Source: Streptomyces sp. NRRL S-118 | Lineage (GTDB): Bacteria > Actinomycetota > Actinomycetes > Streptomycetales > Streptomycetaceae | Assembly (NCBI RefSeq): GCF_000716335.1 | Contig: NZ_KL591027.1 | Location: forward strand, 1 to 50,451 | Length of the DNA stretch: 50,451 bases | Direction of reading: 5' to 3' | Notes under the pieces: generated by a model | The model's input: the letters and a program-made list of their open reading frames with translations, nothing else | Database searches by the model: none | What the model was told of the DNA's origin: nothing | Translations under genes and position numbers: made by a program | Part shown: positions 23,045 through 31,692 of the stretch, piece after piece | Layout: each line of letters starts with the position of its first letter | Numbering within the stretch: the first letter of the stretch is position 1

Positions 23045-23617
23045 CTCGCTTCTCTCCGTTCCGGTCGCACCTGTCGTCCGTGTCGTCCCTCTGGTCCCTG
23101 CCGGACCCGTCGGTCCTGATGTCCCGCGACGGCGTGCGTACACCCCGGAACGGCTTTGGGGCGCGAGCGGCTCGGCCCGGCCGGTGGTCCGGAGCACTCC
23201 GGTGGGCGGGAAGGTGCGACCGGGGGTCCGGTGGGCGGCGTGGGGCGTCTGGGGCCGCCGGGCCTGGTCGGCCTGTTGGGGCCTGTCGGCCTCGTCGGCC
23301 ACGCGGCTCGGTCGCCGGCTCCGTCGCGGGCTCCCGCTCCGGTCGCCGTTGCGGTGGCCGCAGCGGGCGGGGGGTGCGGCGTGGTGCGAGGGGTGGCATG
23401 CATGCGGCGCTGCTCCTCTCGGTCGGCGCCTGGTGTCCGGGGGCTCCGGGGCCGCCCGGAAGGTCCGTACGAGCATGGGGGTGGCGGAGCTTCCGGTCGT
23501 GTTCCGGGGGCGCGACACCCGGAGAGTTCCTCCGGCTGTCGTACGGCCTTGGTTGAGCGGCGCCCACAGGGTTACAAGGGAAGTGCCGGGCGGCGGGACG
23601 GACCGTGGGAGGTAGCC
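23045..23617. other. Intergenic region between divergent HAD and DUF6328 genes
   Basis: No credible gene in these 573 bases. The minus strand is open across it and would encode a Gly-Pro-Thr-Thr-rich stretch, but this reflects imperfect repeats such as GGCCTGGTCGGCCTGTTGGGG near 23265-23305 rather than coding. It should hold promoters for both neighbours; I could not identify them. Confidence 0.5.
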
Positions 23618-24232
23618 ATGGCTGGGCAGGACGGGCACGGAGCGTACGAGGGGCGCGGCGCGGGCGGTCGCGGTGCAGGCACAGACACAGGCGAGCACGG
23701 CACGAGTGCGCAGGCTGTGAGTGCGCATGGTTCGAGCGAGCAGGGCTCGCGGGCGGAGCGAGGACGGAACGAGACCGCCGAGGAACGCGCCGACCGCAGA
23801 TGGGCGGAGCTGGTCCAGGAGATACGAGTGGCCCAGACGGGCGTGCAGATCCTCTTCGGCTTCCTCCTCACGGTCGTCTTCACGCCGCGGTACGCGGACC
23901 TGACGTCCACGGACAAGGCGATCTACATCACGACGGTGGCGCTCGGATCCTGCGCGACGGGGGCGCTGATCGGACCCGTCTCGTTCCACCGGCTGGTCTC
24001 CGGGCGCCGGATCAAGCCGCAGACGGTCGTCTGGGCGTCGCGCCTCACCTTCATCGGGCTGCTCCTGCTGCTGGCGACCCTGGTCTCGGCGCTGTTCCTG
24101 GTGCTGCGGGTCGCCACGCAGGACTCCTTCGTGCCGTGGCTGGTCGCCGGGGTGGTGACGTGGTACCTGGTCTGCTGGTACGTGCTGCCGCTGTGGGTCA
24201 GGCACCGTTACACGTCCCGGGGCGCCCCCTGA
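23618..24232 (+). CDS. DUF6328 family membrane protein
   Basis: 204 residues from ATG 23618, GGGAGG 6 nt upstream. A disordered Gly/Ser/Glu-rich N-terminus of about 60 residues is followed by the conserved RADRRWAELVQEIRVAQTGVQILFGFLLTVVFTPR. Four hydrophobic helices then run to about residue 195, with RLVSGRRIKPQTVVWASRLTFIG between helices 2 and 3. This fits the DUF6328 family of actinobacterial inner-membrane proteins of unknown function. Its last 25 nt overlap the convergent DNA ligase gene. Confidence 0.9.
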   Translation: MAGQDGHGAYEGRGAGGRGAGTDTGEHGTSAQAVSAHGSSEQGSRAERGRNETAEERADRRWAELVQEIRVAQTGVQILFGFLLTVVFTPRYADLTSTDKAIYITTVALGSCATGALIGPVSFHRLVSGRRIKPQTVVWASRLTFIGLLLLLATLVSALFLVLRVATQDSFVPWLVAGVVTWYLVCWYVLPLWVRHRYTSRGAP

Positions 24233-25764
24233 GGGCCTGATTCCAGGACTCGCTCGACGGTGTCCGCTTCCGCGGCCCGCTTGTCGGGACGGTGGCGGAC
24301 GACCCGCGCGAACCTCAGCGTGATGCCTGCCGGATAGCGGGGCGAGCGCTGGAGGCCGTCGTACGCGATCTCGACGACGAGCTCCGGACGGACCCGTACG
24401 GTGAAGCCGTCGTCCTCCACGGCCAGTTCGCGCAGCCGCTCGGTCTGCCAGCGCAGCATCGCATCGGTGAGGCCCTTGAAGGTCTTGCCCAGCATGACGA
24501 ACGAGCCGTCCGCGGCACGGGCCCCGAGGTGCAGGTTCGACAGCAGACCGGTGCGGCGCCCGTGGCCCCGTTCGGCGGCGAGGACGACGAGGTCGAGGGT
24601 GTGGACCGGCTTCACCTTCAGCCACGAGCGGCCCCGCCGGCCCGCGCTGTACGGCGCGTCGAGCGCCTTGACCAGCACGCCCTCGTGTCCGCGGCGCAGG
24701 GTGTCGGTGAAGAACGCGTCCGCGGCGTCCGTCAGGGCCGGCTCGGACGGATCCTCGACGACGGTACGGCGTACGCGCATGGGTTCCGGGACCAGGCGCG
24801 CCAGCTCGGCGTGCCTCTCCCGTCCCGGCAGGTCCAGCAGGACCGAGCCGTCCGCCGCGAGCACGTCGAAGAACACAGGGGACACGGGCAAGGCGGCCGC
24901 CGCGGTCGCCACGTCGAGGCGGGAACCGACTCGTGATGCGATGTCCTGGAAGGGGGACGGGCGGCCGGCCGCGTCGAGCGCGATCACCTCGCCGTCGAGG
25001 ATGAACCGGTCGCCGTCCAGGGCACGGGCCACCGCCGACACCTCGGGGAGCCGGTCCGTGATGTCGTCGAGCGAGCGGGTGTAGACGCGGACGTCGTCCC
25101 CGGAGCGGTGCACCTGGACGCGGATGCCGTCCAGTTTCTCCTCGACCGCACAGGGGCCGAGGGCGGCGATCGCCTCCGCCACGCTCTTCGCGCTGTGCGC
25201 CAGCATGGGGTGCACCGGGGTGCCGACGCGCAGACGGAACCGCTCCAGGGCGGCCGGGCCCTCGGCGAGCAGCGCCTGGGCGACGCGGGGCAGCGACCCG
25301 TCGAGCATCACGGCACGACGTACATCGGCGGCGGGCGCCGCGGTCGCCAGGGCGACCCCCTCGAGCGCCACCGCGTCCAGCGCTCCCTGCCGGACCTCAC
25401 CGGTGAGCAGCCGCAGCAGGAACTGCTGCTCGGGCGGGGTCGCTGCGGCCATCAGCCCGCCCACCAGCCGTTGGCGTTCCGTCTGGGCGCCCGGGCCGGC
25501 GACCTGGGCAAGGGCCGTCATCACGGCATCGGTGTCGGAGACCGTCAGGGTGGCCTCCACGGCGGGCGGCACGGATTCCTTGAGGGTGCTCCAGCCGACG
25601 CCGATCCGGCCCTGCGGGAGGCGGCCCGCGAGGTAGGCGATGACCAGCGGGGCCTCGTCGGGCGGAGTCGCGGCGAAGAGGTCCGCCAATGCGGCGATCT
25701 TGCGCGAGCGCGCGGAGGTGGCGGCGACCTGGTCGGAGACCTCCGCGAGGCGGGCCAGCAGCAT
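24208..25764 (-). CDS. ATP-dependent DNA ligase, LigB type
   Basis: 518 residues taking ATG 25764 (MLLARLAEVS, the usual N-terminus of this family); a GTG five codons upstream is possible and neither has a strong ribosome site. Domains: N-terminal helical DNA-binding domain (1-190), nucleotidyltransferase domain with the AMP-accepting lysine K210 in EEKLDGIRV, FILDGEVIA and GHEGVLVKA, and an OB-fold with SWLKVKPVHTLDLVV. It seals nicks with ATP, in addition to the essential NAD-dependent LigA. No Ku or LigD is nearby, so it is not a classic end-joining cluster. Confidence 0.95.
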   Translation of the reverse strand: MLLARLAEVSDQVAATSARSRKIAALADLFAATPPDEAPLVIAYLAGRLPQGRIGVGWSTLKESVPPAVEATLTVSDTDAVMTALAQVAGPGAQTERQRLVGGLMAAATPPEQQFLLRLLTGEVRQGALDAVALEGVALATAAPAADVRRAVMLDGSLPRVAQALLAEGPAALERFRLRVGTPVHPMLAHSAKSVAEAIAALGPCAVEEKLDGIRVQVHRSGDDVRVYTRSLDDITDRLPEVSAVARALDGDRFILDGEVIALDAAGRPSPFQDIASRVGSRLDVATAAAALPVSPVFFDVLAADGSVLLDLPGRERHAELARLVPEPMRVRRTVVEDPSEPALTDAADAFFTDTLRRGHEGVLVKALDAPYSAGRRGRSWLKVKPVHTLDLVVLAAERGHGRRTGLLSNLHLGARAADGSFVMLGKTFKGLTDAMLRWQTERLRELAVEDDGFTVRVRPELVVEIAYDGLQRSPRYPAGITLRFARVVRHRPDKRAAEADTVERVLESGPQGAPRDV

Positions 25765-25811
25765 GCGCCCATGGTGCACGCCCGGCGCCCGTCCCGCACG
25801 CGGACCCCCCG

Positions 25812-25851
25812 CCCCTCACGCCGGGTTCCCGAGAGGGCCGGGTGTGAGGGG
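25812..25851. repeat. Inverted repeat between divergent genes upstream of the ligase
   Basis: CCCCTCAC (25812-25819) pairs with GTGAGGGG (25844-25851), and the stem continues inward with CCGG/CCGG around a one-nucleotide bulge, leaving a loop of about 13 nt. It lies between the ligase start and the plus-strand gene at 25957, so it is a leader hairpin or regulatory site rather than a terminator of either gene. Confidence 0.6.
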
Positions 25852-25956
25852 TGTGTGGCCTTCGGGGCTCGGGACGGGTGGGCTCGTGTGTTGACGTGTC
25901 GCGTATTCGCTGACGGCACCAGCGGATCGTGACTGTGAGCCGCCGGAGCCTGCGAC

Positions 25957-26358
25957 ATGATGATCGTCGTGAATACCGAGATACTCACCGACGTCTGGCA
26001 GCGCCTTCTCACCGATCCTCGCACCTCGTGGGTGCTGTTCGAACACGGCACCTGTGTGGTGCTTACCGAGCCCGAGGGAGACCTTGCCGAACAGGCCACC
26101 GAGATCCTCAGGGAATTCGGTCCTGTGCATGCAGGCTCTCCCGCAGGAGACTTCGGGGTGATCGACGTCAAGCACGCCGACGGCTGGGTGGTCACCGGCC
26201 ACCACCAGGACGTCCTCACCTATGTCGCGCCCGACGAGCCCCGTGGCCAGGACAACTTGGCTGTCGGAATGTGCGGACGTTCCAAGCGCCACCGGGACGG
26301 CACCGAATTGCACATCGTCCACGTCGAGGACCGGCGTGGCTCCGCTGATCCTGCGTGA
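25957..26358 (+). CDS. Conserved hypothetical protein
   Basis: 133 residues; GGAG 8 nt before ATG 25957 (MMIVVNTEILTDVWQRLLTD). The sequence has TSWVLFEHGTCVVLTEPEGDLAEQA, a DFGVIDVKHADGWVVTGHHQDVL segment and a C-terminal ELHIVHVEDRRG. It reads as a compact alpha/beta cytosolic protein; I have seen this type in many Streptomyces genomes without an assigned function. It abuts the start of a scarred segment with mobile-element remnants. Confidence 0.85.
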   Translation: MMIVVNTEILTDVWQRLLTDPRTSWVLFEHGTCVVLTEPEGDLAEQATEILREFGPVHAGSPAGDFGVIDVKHADGWVVTGHHQDVLTYVAPDEPRGQDNLAVGMCGRSKRHRDGTELHIVHVEDRRGSADPA

Positions 26359-26388
26359 GGACACAGCAGGTTCATCGTTGGTGATCGC

Positions 26389-26720
26389 CGGGGCATACCG
26401 GCTCCAGGTTCCGCCGGCTTCCGTGACGAGACGCGTGGTGGTCTGGTCGTGGCAGCCGAGGGCATGGGCAACGACGGGGGCAGGGGCTTGAAACGCGAGC
26501 TCGCGGATCACTGAGGCCCGGGCACGCCAAACAGGCACTCCGACGTCCCGAAGGTGGTCGAGCAGGCTGGCCTGATTCATCGGCTGTCCGGGTTGCCGGC
26601 CAGGGACGGCCAGGCCCCGGCCGTGGCTGCTCGCCCGGGCGAGGCCAGGCTGTTCTGTCAGATCCACCAGGCCAAGCAGGAGCCCACCCAGGCCGGCGCC
26701 TTCCTGCCAGACGCCGCTGC
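26389..26720 (-). pseudogene. C-terminal remnant of a site-specific recombinase/integrase-like gene
   Basis: Translating the minus strand from about 26720 to 26389 gives LAVPGRQPGQPMNQASLLDH, then RDVGVPVWRARASVIRELAF, QAPAPVVAHALGCHDQTTTR and TEAGGTWSRYAP. This is the conserved tail of the Streptomyces tyrosine-recombinase-like proteins (GRQPGQP...QAPAPVVA.ALG...GTW.RYA). The usual stop soon after RYAP is missing and the frame runs on as noise, and no N-terminal two thirds can be found upstream in any frame. It is a decayed fragment marking a past integration or rearrangement. Confidence 0.65.
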
Positions 26721-27045
26721 ACCATCACCGCCGATCCACCATGCTCCGGCGGACACTGAACGACGCAGAGCGCTTGCGCGCCCCGGCCCGGGAACGCGGG
26801 CTCACGCGGCGCCCGGTCGACAGCGCCGCTCCGGGACGCCAAGGGAGTGAGCCGCCCGGCCGTGCGGGCGGGGAGCAAGAAAACGGGGCAAAGGCATCGC
26901 AGGATCGTTGCCTTCGGCCGACCGCATGGCCGTGTGTTGTGACGACGGACGCTCCCAAGTCTCCCCTCCTTCACTCAACTCCCCTACTCTGCGGTCGACT
27001 TCGACGAACCGGGTCGACGCATGGTCGACGGATGGGGGCAGGGTT
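26721..27045. other. Non-coding sequence between recombinase remnant and phospholipase gene
   Basis: No gene recognised. The part after 26930 is less GC-rich (CCCCTCCTTCACTCAACTCCCC) and should contain the phospholipase promoter; a direct repeat GGTCGACGCATGGTCGACGGATGG lies at about 27013-27034, just before the start codon. Confidence 0.5.
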
Positions 27046-28089
27046 ATGAGGACGCTTGCACGTACGGCCATGGCCGGGATGGCCGTCATGGCATTGACCG
27101 CCGGGCTCGCCCCTGTCGACGCGCGAGCGGCCGACCCGGGCGAGTCGGCCTATTCGGCCTCGACGTCGGTCGGGGTCCACAACGCCTATGAGAAGGACAA
27201 GTTCCCCTACTTCGCGGACGGGTTGGACTCGGGTGCGGGCATGCTCGAGATCGATGTGTGGACGAACGTGTTCGGCAGATCCTGGCGGGTCTCGCACAGC
27301 AACCCGGTCGGGAACGACAACAACTGCGTGAACGCGGCGAACGCCGGGGAACTGCGCACCAAGCCGAGGAACCAGGATCTGGGCGGATGCCTCGCCGACA
27401 TCAGGGCCTGGCACGACGCCAACCCGGGGCACCGGCCGGTCCTGCTGAAGCTCGAGCTGAAGGACGGGTTCCAGGGCAAGTACGGCCGGGGCCCGGCCGC
27501 CCTGGACGCACTGCTGACCGCACGGCTGGGCGACGCGCTGTTCCGGCCCGCCGATCTGGCCGGTGCCCGGCCCGATCTGGACACCGCCGCACGGCTGGAC
27601 GGCTGGCCGGCGCGCTCGGCGATGGCCGGGAAGTTCATCGTCGAGCTGATCCCGGGCACGGTCGAGAAGGACAACCCCCTCGACACGCTGTGGACCGATC
27701 GGGAGTACGCCCAGCACCTGCGGAACCTGGCCGCGGCCGGGCGGTTGCGCGAGGCAACGGCCTTCCCCGCCGTGACCGGTGCTCAGGCCGGGGACCCGCG
27801 CAGCCGGTACACGGAAGCGGGGATCCGGCCCTGGTTCGTCGTCTTCGACGGCAACGCCTCCGCCTACGCGGGCGGCTCCATCGCCACCAAGTGGTACGCC
27901 GAGCGGCACTACCTGGTCGTCATGACCGACGCGCACAACGTGGCGCCCGCCATCGACGGCGTCCGCCCGACCGAGGCGCAGGCACGGGAGCGGGTGGCCC
28001 TGCTGGCCGGGCGGCACGCCAGCGTCGTGTCGTCGGACTGGTACCCCCTGCCCGCCGTGCTGGGTGCGGTGGTACCGCGGGGCGCCTAG
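27046..28089 (+). CDS. Secreted phosphatidylinositol-specific phospholipase C
   Basis: 347 residues from ATG 27046 (GGGGGCAGGG upstream). Signal peptide 1-28 (MRTLARTAMAG, cleavage near ARAAD). The catalytic barrel opens with GVHNAYEKDKFPYF (H45), then MLEIDVWTN (E68, D70) and VSHSNPVGNDNNC (H84). The two histidines and the acidic cluster fit the calcium-dependent PI-PLC type known from Streptomyces. Substrate in that group is phosphatidylinositol, cleaved outside the cell. It sits alone between a recombinase remnant and an IS5 transposase stub, so it may have been brought in by a mobile element. Confidence 0.92.
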   Translation: MRTLARTAMAGMAVMALTAGLAPVDARAADPGESAYSASTSVGVHNAYEKDKFPYFADGLDSGAGMLEIDVWTNVFGRSWRVSHSNPVGNDNNCVNAANAGELRTKPRNQDLGGCLADIRAWHDANPGHRPVLLKLELKDGFQGKYGRGPAALDALLTARLGDALFRPADLAGARPDLDTAARLDGWPARSAMAGKFIVELIPGTVEKDNPLDTLWTDREYAQHLRNLAAAGRLREATAFPAVTGAQAGDPRSRYTEAGIRPWFVVFDGNASAYAGGSIATKWYAERHYLVVMTDAHNVAPAIDGVRPTEAQARERVALLAGRHASVVSSDWYPLPAVLGAVVPRGA

Positions 28090-28168
28090 CTTGATCTTCA
28101 ACCTGTGCGGCGGGGTCGCGGAGTGGTCGACTCCGTAAGTGGATCTCGTCCGTCGGTGATCAGGTCGC

Positions 28169-28286
28169 GTGGGACGTGGGGATGTGACGAACGGCCAGTG
28201 GGCCCGGCTTGAGCCGTTGCTGCCACGGGGCATCAAGCCGGGACGGCCGCAGGTGTGGACGCGGCGGCAGCTGATGGACGGCATGG
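28169..28286 (+). pseudogene. 5' stub of an IS5-family transposase
   Basis: From GTG 28169 the frame reads MGRGDVTNGQWARLEPLLPR, then GIKPGRPQVWTRRQLMDGM, the standard N-terminus of actinobacterial IS5-group transposases (T-x2-QW-x-LEPLLP...KPGRP..WTRRQL.DG). Similarity stops after about 39 codons, and the adjoining DNA is the 3' end of the LRV-protein gene. The bases 28090-28168 probably include the element's left end. Only the left end of the insertion sequence survives. Confidence 0.8.
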
Positions 28287-28341
28287 TCGGCCAGCCCAGG
28301 GGCTGCGCTCGGTCGCCGGTGGCTCCGCCGGGCCCGGGCCC

Positions 28342-29808
28342 TCAGGGCAACCCGGCCCTGTCGAGCAGGTCATGCATCACCGCGACGGGCAGGACGGGGT
28401 TCGCCGCGGCGGCGCCGGCCGTCCCGGGTGCCTCCAGCAACCGGGCCAGCACCTCGCGCGGGAGCCGGGAGTCCGCCGCGGCGCGCTCCCGCACCTCCTC
28501 CTGGGCATCGGTGGTCAGGCGGACGACCGACTCGGGCGAGAGCCGCCCGTCGCCGAGCGCCGCGTACCGCACCGTCGGCTCGGGGTCCCGGCCGAGCCGC
28601 TCCACCACCTCGGCCGTCGACTCCGGGTCGAGCCGGGCCAGCTCCCGCATCCGCGGGTCGGGGTCGTCCGCGTACCGCAGCAGGCCCCGACGCGGGAAGT
28701 TGGGGTGCCGCGGCATCTCGAAGCGGGACCAGCCGTTCCATGTCCGCCACATCTCCAGCAGCAGCTCGCCCGGCGCCTGCGCGCACGACTCGGCCAGGAG
28801 GAGCCGTACGACGTGGTCCTCGTCCCGCGCGAGGAGCTCGACGACGTCGGGCGGCAGCTCCTTCGCCAGCGCCGCGCCCCGGCGCAGCAGAACGTGTCCC
28901 GAGGTGGCGCAGCGCCGCATCTCCTCGGGATCGTCCCGGCGTGCCAGGACCCAGTCGAGCGGCCAGTAGCGCACGTCCGGCGAGATCTCCACCGGTATCG
29001 CCGCGCGCTGGTCCTCGTCGAGGGAGGGGTGCTGCGCTGCCGTGAAGCGCACCCGCTCGTCCGGGTCCTCGCCGAGGCGGACCACCAGGTCCGCGGCCAG
29101 GTGCGGGTTCTCCGCCACACCGGCACGTATGCCCGCGTCCTCGTGGGTCACCAGCAGCTCCGCGAGCTCGGACGTCAGACGGCACTCCCGGGCCGCCTGC
29201 TGCCGCACCGCCTCCTCAGGCAGAGAAGCATGGATGTGCGGGTCCATGGGGAGCTCGCGGTGGCGGCTCAGCAGGGCCTCGGAGCGGACACCGTCGTCCT
29301 CGTCGGCCACGAGCGCCGCCCGCAGACCGGCGTCGAACTCGGCCCACCCCCACCGGCACACGCTGCGGCGGACCGCCGGATGCGGATCCGCCGCCAGGGC
29401 GTGCCGGAGGCGGCGCGGCAGGTCACGGTGGCGTGCGGCCTCGCAGCGGACCTTGGAGTCGGGGTGCGCGGCCAGCCGCTCGAACGTGTCCTCGGTCAGC
29501 GCCCTGCCCTCATCGGCGGCGACGGTCGCCACGATGAAGGCGATCCGCGGGTCGTCGCCGTCGAGCTGCCGGCCGCGCTGCTCGGGGGTGAGGTGGTGCT
29601 GTTCGCACAGGGCCCGCCGGGTTCTCCGGTCCGGGTGGCGCAGCCACGCCTCGATCACCTCCGCCGGCAGCGGCCTGAGCATCAGTGCGTAAGGGAGCTG
29701 CCGCTCCGGCGCCATGCGCAGCAGCCGTACGAGGACCGATGCGGGCGCGGACGGATTGCCGGCGAGGCCGTGCAGCCAGGCGTCGCGCGGCTCGCGTGAC
29801 GACGTCAT
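28342..29808 (-). CDS. Leucine-rich-repeat-variant (LRV/HEAT-like) protein
   Basis: 488 residues from ATG 29808. The protein is a tandem array of about 24-residue units with the pattern LAxxPxxxVRxxxAxxxxLPxxLxxxLAxDPxxxVR, for example FERLAAHPDSKVRCEAARHR and ELLVTHEDAGIRAGVAENPH. These alpha-solenoid units match LRV repeats found in actinobacterial scaffold proteins. No signal peptide, no catalytic motif. The C-terminus ends LLDRAGLP. It follows the broken enoyl-CoA hydratase gene, whose stop lies 1 nt upstream of this start; the link is positional. Probably a protein-protein interaction platform of unknown partner. Confidence 0.88.
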   Translation of the reverse strand: MTSSREPRDAWLHGLAGNPSAPASVLVRLLRMAPERQLPYALMLRPLPAEVIEAWLRHPDRRTRRALCEQHHLTPEQRGRQLDGDDPRIAFIVATVAADEGRALTEDTFERLAAHPDSKVRCEAARHRDLPRRLRHALAADPHPAVRRSVCRWGWAEFDAGLRAALVADEDDGVRSEALLSRHRELPMDPHIHASLPEEAVRQQAARECRLTSELAELLVTHEDAGIRAGVAENPHLAADLVVRLGEDPDERVRFTAAQHPSLDEDQRAAIPVEISPDVRYWPLDWVLARRDDPEEMRRCATSGHVLLRRGAALAKELPPDVVELLARDEDHVVRLLLAESCAQAPGELLLEMWRTWNGWSRFEMPRHPNFPRRGLLRYADDPDPRMRELARLDPESTAEVVERLGRDPEPTVRYAALGDGRLSPESVVRLTTDAQEEVRERAAADSRLPREVLARLLEAPGTAGAAAANPVLPVAVMHDLLDRAGLP

Positions 29809-29809
29809 C

Positions 29810-30518
29810 TCACACCTCGTACGTGAGGCGCGGCAACCGCCGCTCCAGGAAAGGGGCGACCCCTTCGGCGCCACTGTCGCGCACCTGCTCCGCCCGGTGG
29901 GCGTGCCGGTCGGTGCGGCCCGCCGCGCACTCCTTCGCCGCCGCCTGGGTCGGCGGCGAGCGGGAGGCGGGGACCGGGTGCATTCCGCCACCCGCTCGCC
30001 CCAACCGGCCGCCCGACAGCAGGTCCTCGTCCGCCGAGTCGGTGCGCTGCGGCCGTCCCGTATCGATCAACTCGCCTCAGAAGAGCAGGTACTTGGCGGC
30101 GAACGGGCCCACCAGGGAGACCAGCCGCCGGGTCGAGGAGGCGGGGTGAGCGATGCCCGGCCTCGCCGGGGTCACGCCGAACAGCGCGCCCTCGTCGGCG
30201 AACCGCAGGTAGCAGGCGGGCGTCGGCCCGGGAAAGGCGGCCGGCGCCTCCTCGGCCCGGTACCGCGAGTGCCTGCTGTTCGTCGCCCGGTTCGCGCAGG
30301 GAGGCGATGTCCGCACCGGCGCAGAAGGTGGCGCCGGCGCCGGTGAGCACCAGCGCCCGGACGGCGCGGTCGGCGGCCGGCTCCGCGAAAAGGCCGGGCA
30401 GGGCGCGCCACATCGCGGCCGTCATCGCCTTGCGCTTCGTGGCGTTGCAGATGACGACCGTGGCGACGCCGTCCGCGACACCGTGCGCCAGCCGCGGCTG
30501 CGGTTTCGACGGCTCCAT
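29810..30518 (-). pseudogene. Broken enoyl-CoA hydratase/isomerase gene
   Basis: Three fragments together read as a crotonase. From ATG 30518 one frame gives HGVADGVATVVICNATKRKA, LVLTGAGATFCAGADIASLRE (first oxyanion-hole segment). Then the frame shifts, and AEEAPAAFPGPTPA runs directly into CYLRFADEGALFGVTPARPG: the segment expected between them, with the Gly-rich second oxyanion-hole loop (GYCVGGG-like), is missing. In the same second frame, KYLLF is followed by TGA and then GELIDTG, where a serine codon is expected. So it has a frameshift, a deletion and a nonsense change and cannot make an active enzyme. Confidence 0.8.
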
Positions 30519-30785
30519 GCACCGGATGCTGTTCACAACAGCCGATCATATGATCAAGTAGGGGGCGCCGCCCGGTCTGCCGGTGACGTCGTTCGGGCGC
30601 AGTGGGCAACAGCGGAGCCGCGCACTGATCAGCGACAGGCGCACCGCCGTCGCCGCCGCGGGCCTGAGCGGCAGCACCGAAGGCGTCGCCGAGGCGCGCG
30701 TGGGTTGCCGACAGGGCAGGACTGTTGGCCGGAACGCGGGTCAGCACGGCGAGAAGCCCGGGGCGGTCAGCGAGTGGTCAACCCG

Positions 30786-31166
30786 TCAGTCGTTGAAGCG
30801 GTGGCGGGAGGCCTCGATCTGCCCCAGGTACCGGTGGGTCCAGTCACACATCCCGTCGATCGTCACTCGCAGGGCCTGACCCGCCTCGGTGAGGGTGTAC
30901 TCGACTCGCGGCGGTACCACCGGGTGCACCGTCCGCTCGATCAGGCCATTGCGCTCCAGCATGCGCAAGTTCTGGGTGAGCATCTTGTGGCTGATGCCCT
31001 CGACCTCGTCCCGCAGCTCACCGAAACGCAGGGTGCTTCCCCCCAGAGCCTCGACGATCAGGAGGGCCCACTTGTTGGCGAGGTCCGAGAAGATCTCCCG
31101 CGCCAGCGAGTCGGCGCGCCTCACGTCTGCTTCGTCGGGCGAGCCTACGAACTGCTTGGTCACCAT
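30786..31166 (-). CDS. HxlR family winged-helix transcriptional regulator
   Basis: 126 residues. The HxlR pattern is clear: DLANKWALLIVEALGGSTLRFGELRDEVEGISHKMLTQNLRMLERNGLIERTV, then PRVEYTLTEAGQALRVTIDGM. The core DNA-binding winged helix occupies residues 25-100. HxlR proteins often control a divergently transcribed gene and respond to small reactive compounds. Here the divergent partner is the RidA-like gene, with an imperfect inverted repeat in the shared promoter. There is one Cys near the C-terminus (CDWTHRYL) but none in the N-terminal sensing position used by redox HxlR proteins. Confidence 0.93.
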   Translation of the reverse strand: MVTKQFVGSPDEADVRRADSLAREIFSDLANKWALLIVEALGGSTLRFGELRDEVEGISHKMLTQNLRMLERNGLIERTVHPVVPPRVEYTLTEAGQALRVTIDGMCDWTHRYLGQIEASRHRFND

Positions 31167-31187
31167 AAGGTTCCCCAGTCACTGAAA

Positions 31188-31215
31188 AGTGCGTTCTTCC
31201 ATGTCAGCGAACACT
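31188..31215. promoter_or_regulatory. Candidate operator shared by the HxlR and RidA-like genes
   Basis: AGTGCGTTC (31188-31196) and GAACACT (31209-31215) form an inverted repeat, AGTG-GTTC against GAAC-ACT with one extra base on the left, 12 nt apart. It lies in the 118-nt gap between the divergent genes, close to the HxlR start, as expected for autoregulation. Confidence 0.45.
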
Positions 31216-31284
31216 CTCTTACGGTTCCGAAGTCACCACAAGAGAGCGACGGTCGCGGTGCGTCGTCGACAAGGAGGAAGCAAC

Positions 31285-31692
31285 ATGCCCATCACCCTGG
31301 TGAACCCCGGCGGACTGCCGAAGGTCGATGGTTACCATCATGTGTCGATCGCAACCGGCTCGAAGCTGGTCTTCATCGCAGGCCAGGTCGCCTGGGATGC
31401 CGACGGTGTCACGGTCGGCGAGGGTGACCTCGCCGCCCAGGCCGAACAGTGCTACCTCAACATCGGCACCGCGCTGGCCGAAGTCGGCGCCTCCCTCGGC
31501 AACGTGGCGAAACTGACTGTCTACGTCGCCGACTGGACCCCTGACAAAATGCCCCTGCTCATGGAAGGGATCACCCGGGCGGTCACGAAACAGGGGGTCT
31601 CCCCTGCACCCCCGGCGACCCTGGTGGGGGTCGCGGCGCTGGACGTACCCGAGCACCTGGTCGAGATCGAAGCCACCGCGGTCATCGACTGA
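31285..31692 (+). CDS. RidA-like (YjgF/UK114) family protein
   Basis: 135 residues from ATG 31285, AAGGAGG 6 nt upstream. The YjgF fold is clear: YHHVSIATGSKLVFIAGQVAWD, LAAQAEQCYLNIGTALAEVGASL, KLTVYVADW, and the C-terminal VGVAALDVPEHLVEIEATAVID. In enamine/imine deaminases of the RidA group an arginine precedes this last stretch (PxRSxVxV). Here the matching segment is APPATLVGV with no arginine, so the canonical deaminase activity is doubtful and a ligand-binding role is possible. Transcribed divergently from the HxlR regulator. Confidence 0.9.
   Translation: MPITLVNPGGLPKVDGYHHVSIATGSKLVFIAGQVAWDADGVTVGEGDLAAQAEQCYLNIGTALAEVGASLGNVAKLTVYVADWTPDKMPLLMEGITRAVTKQGVSPAPPATLVGVAALDVPEHLVEIEATAVID

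Noticed and set aside
22992..23615. Possible gene or collagen-like protein in the gap before the DUF6328 gene
   Set aside because: The Gly-Pro-Thr-rich translation comes from imperfect DNA repeats and the frame merely extends the HAD gene upstream of its ribosome site.
24208..24232. Suspected error where the DUF6328 and ligase genes overlap by 25 nt
   Set aside because: Both C-termini look normal in length and sequence; short convergent overlaps are common in such compact genomes.
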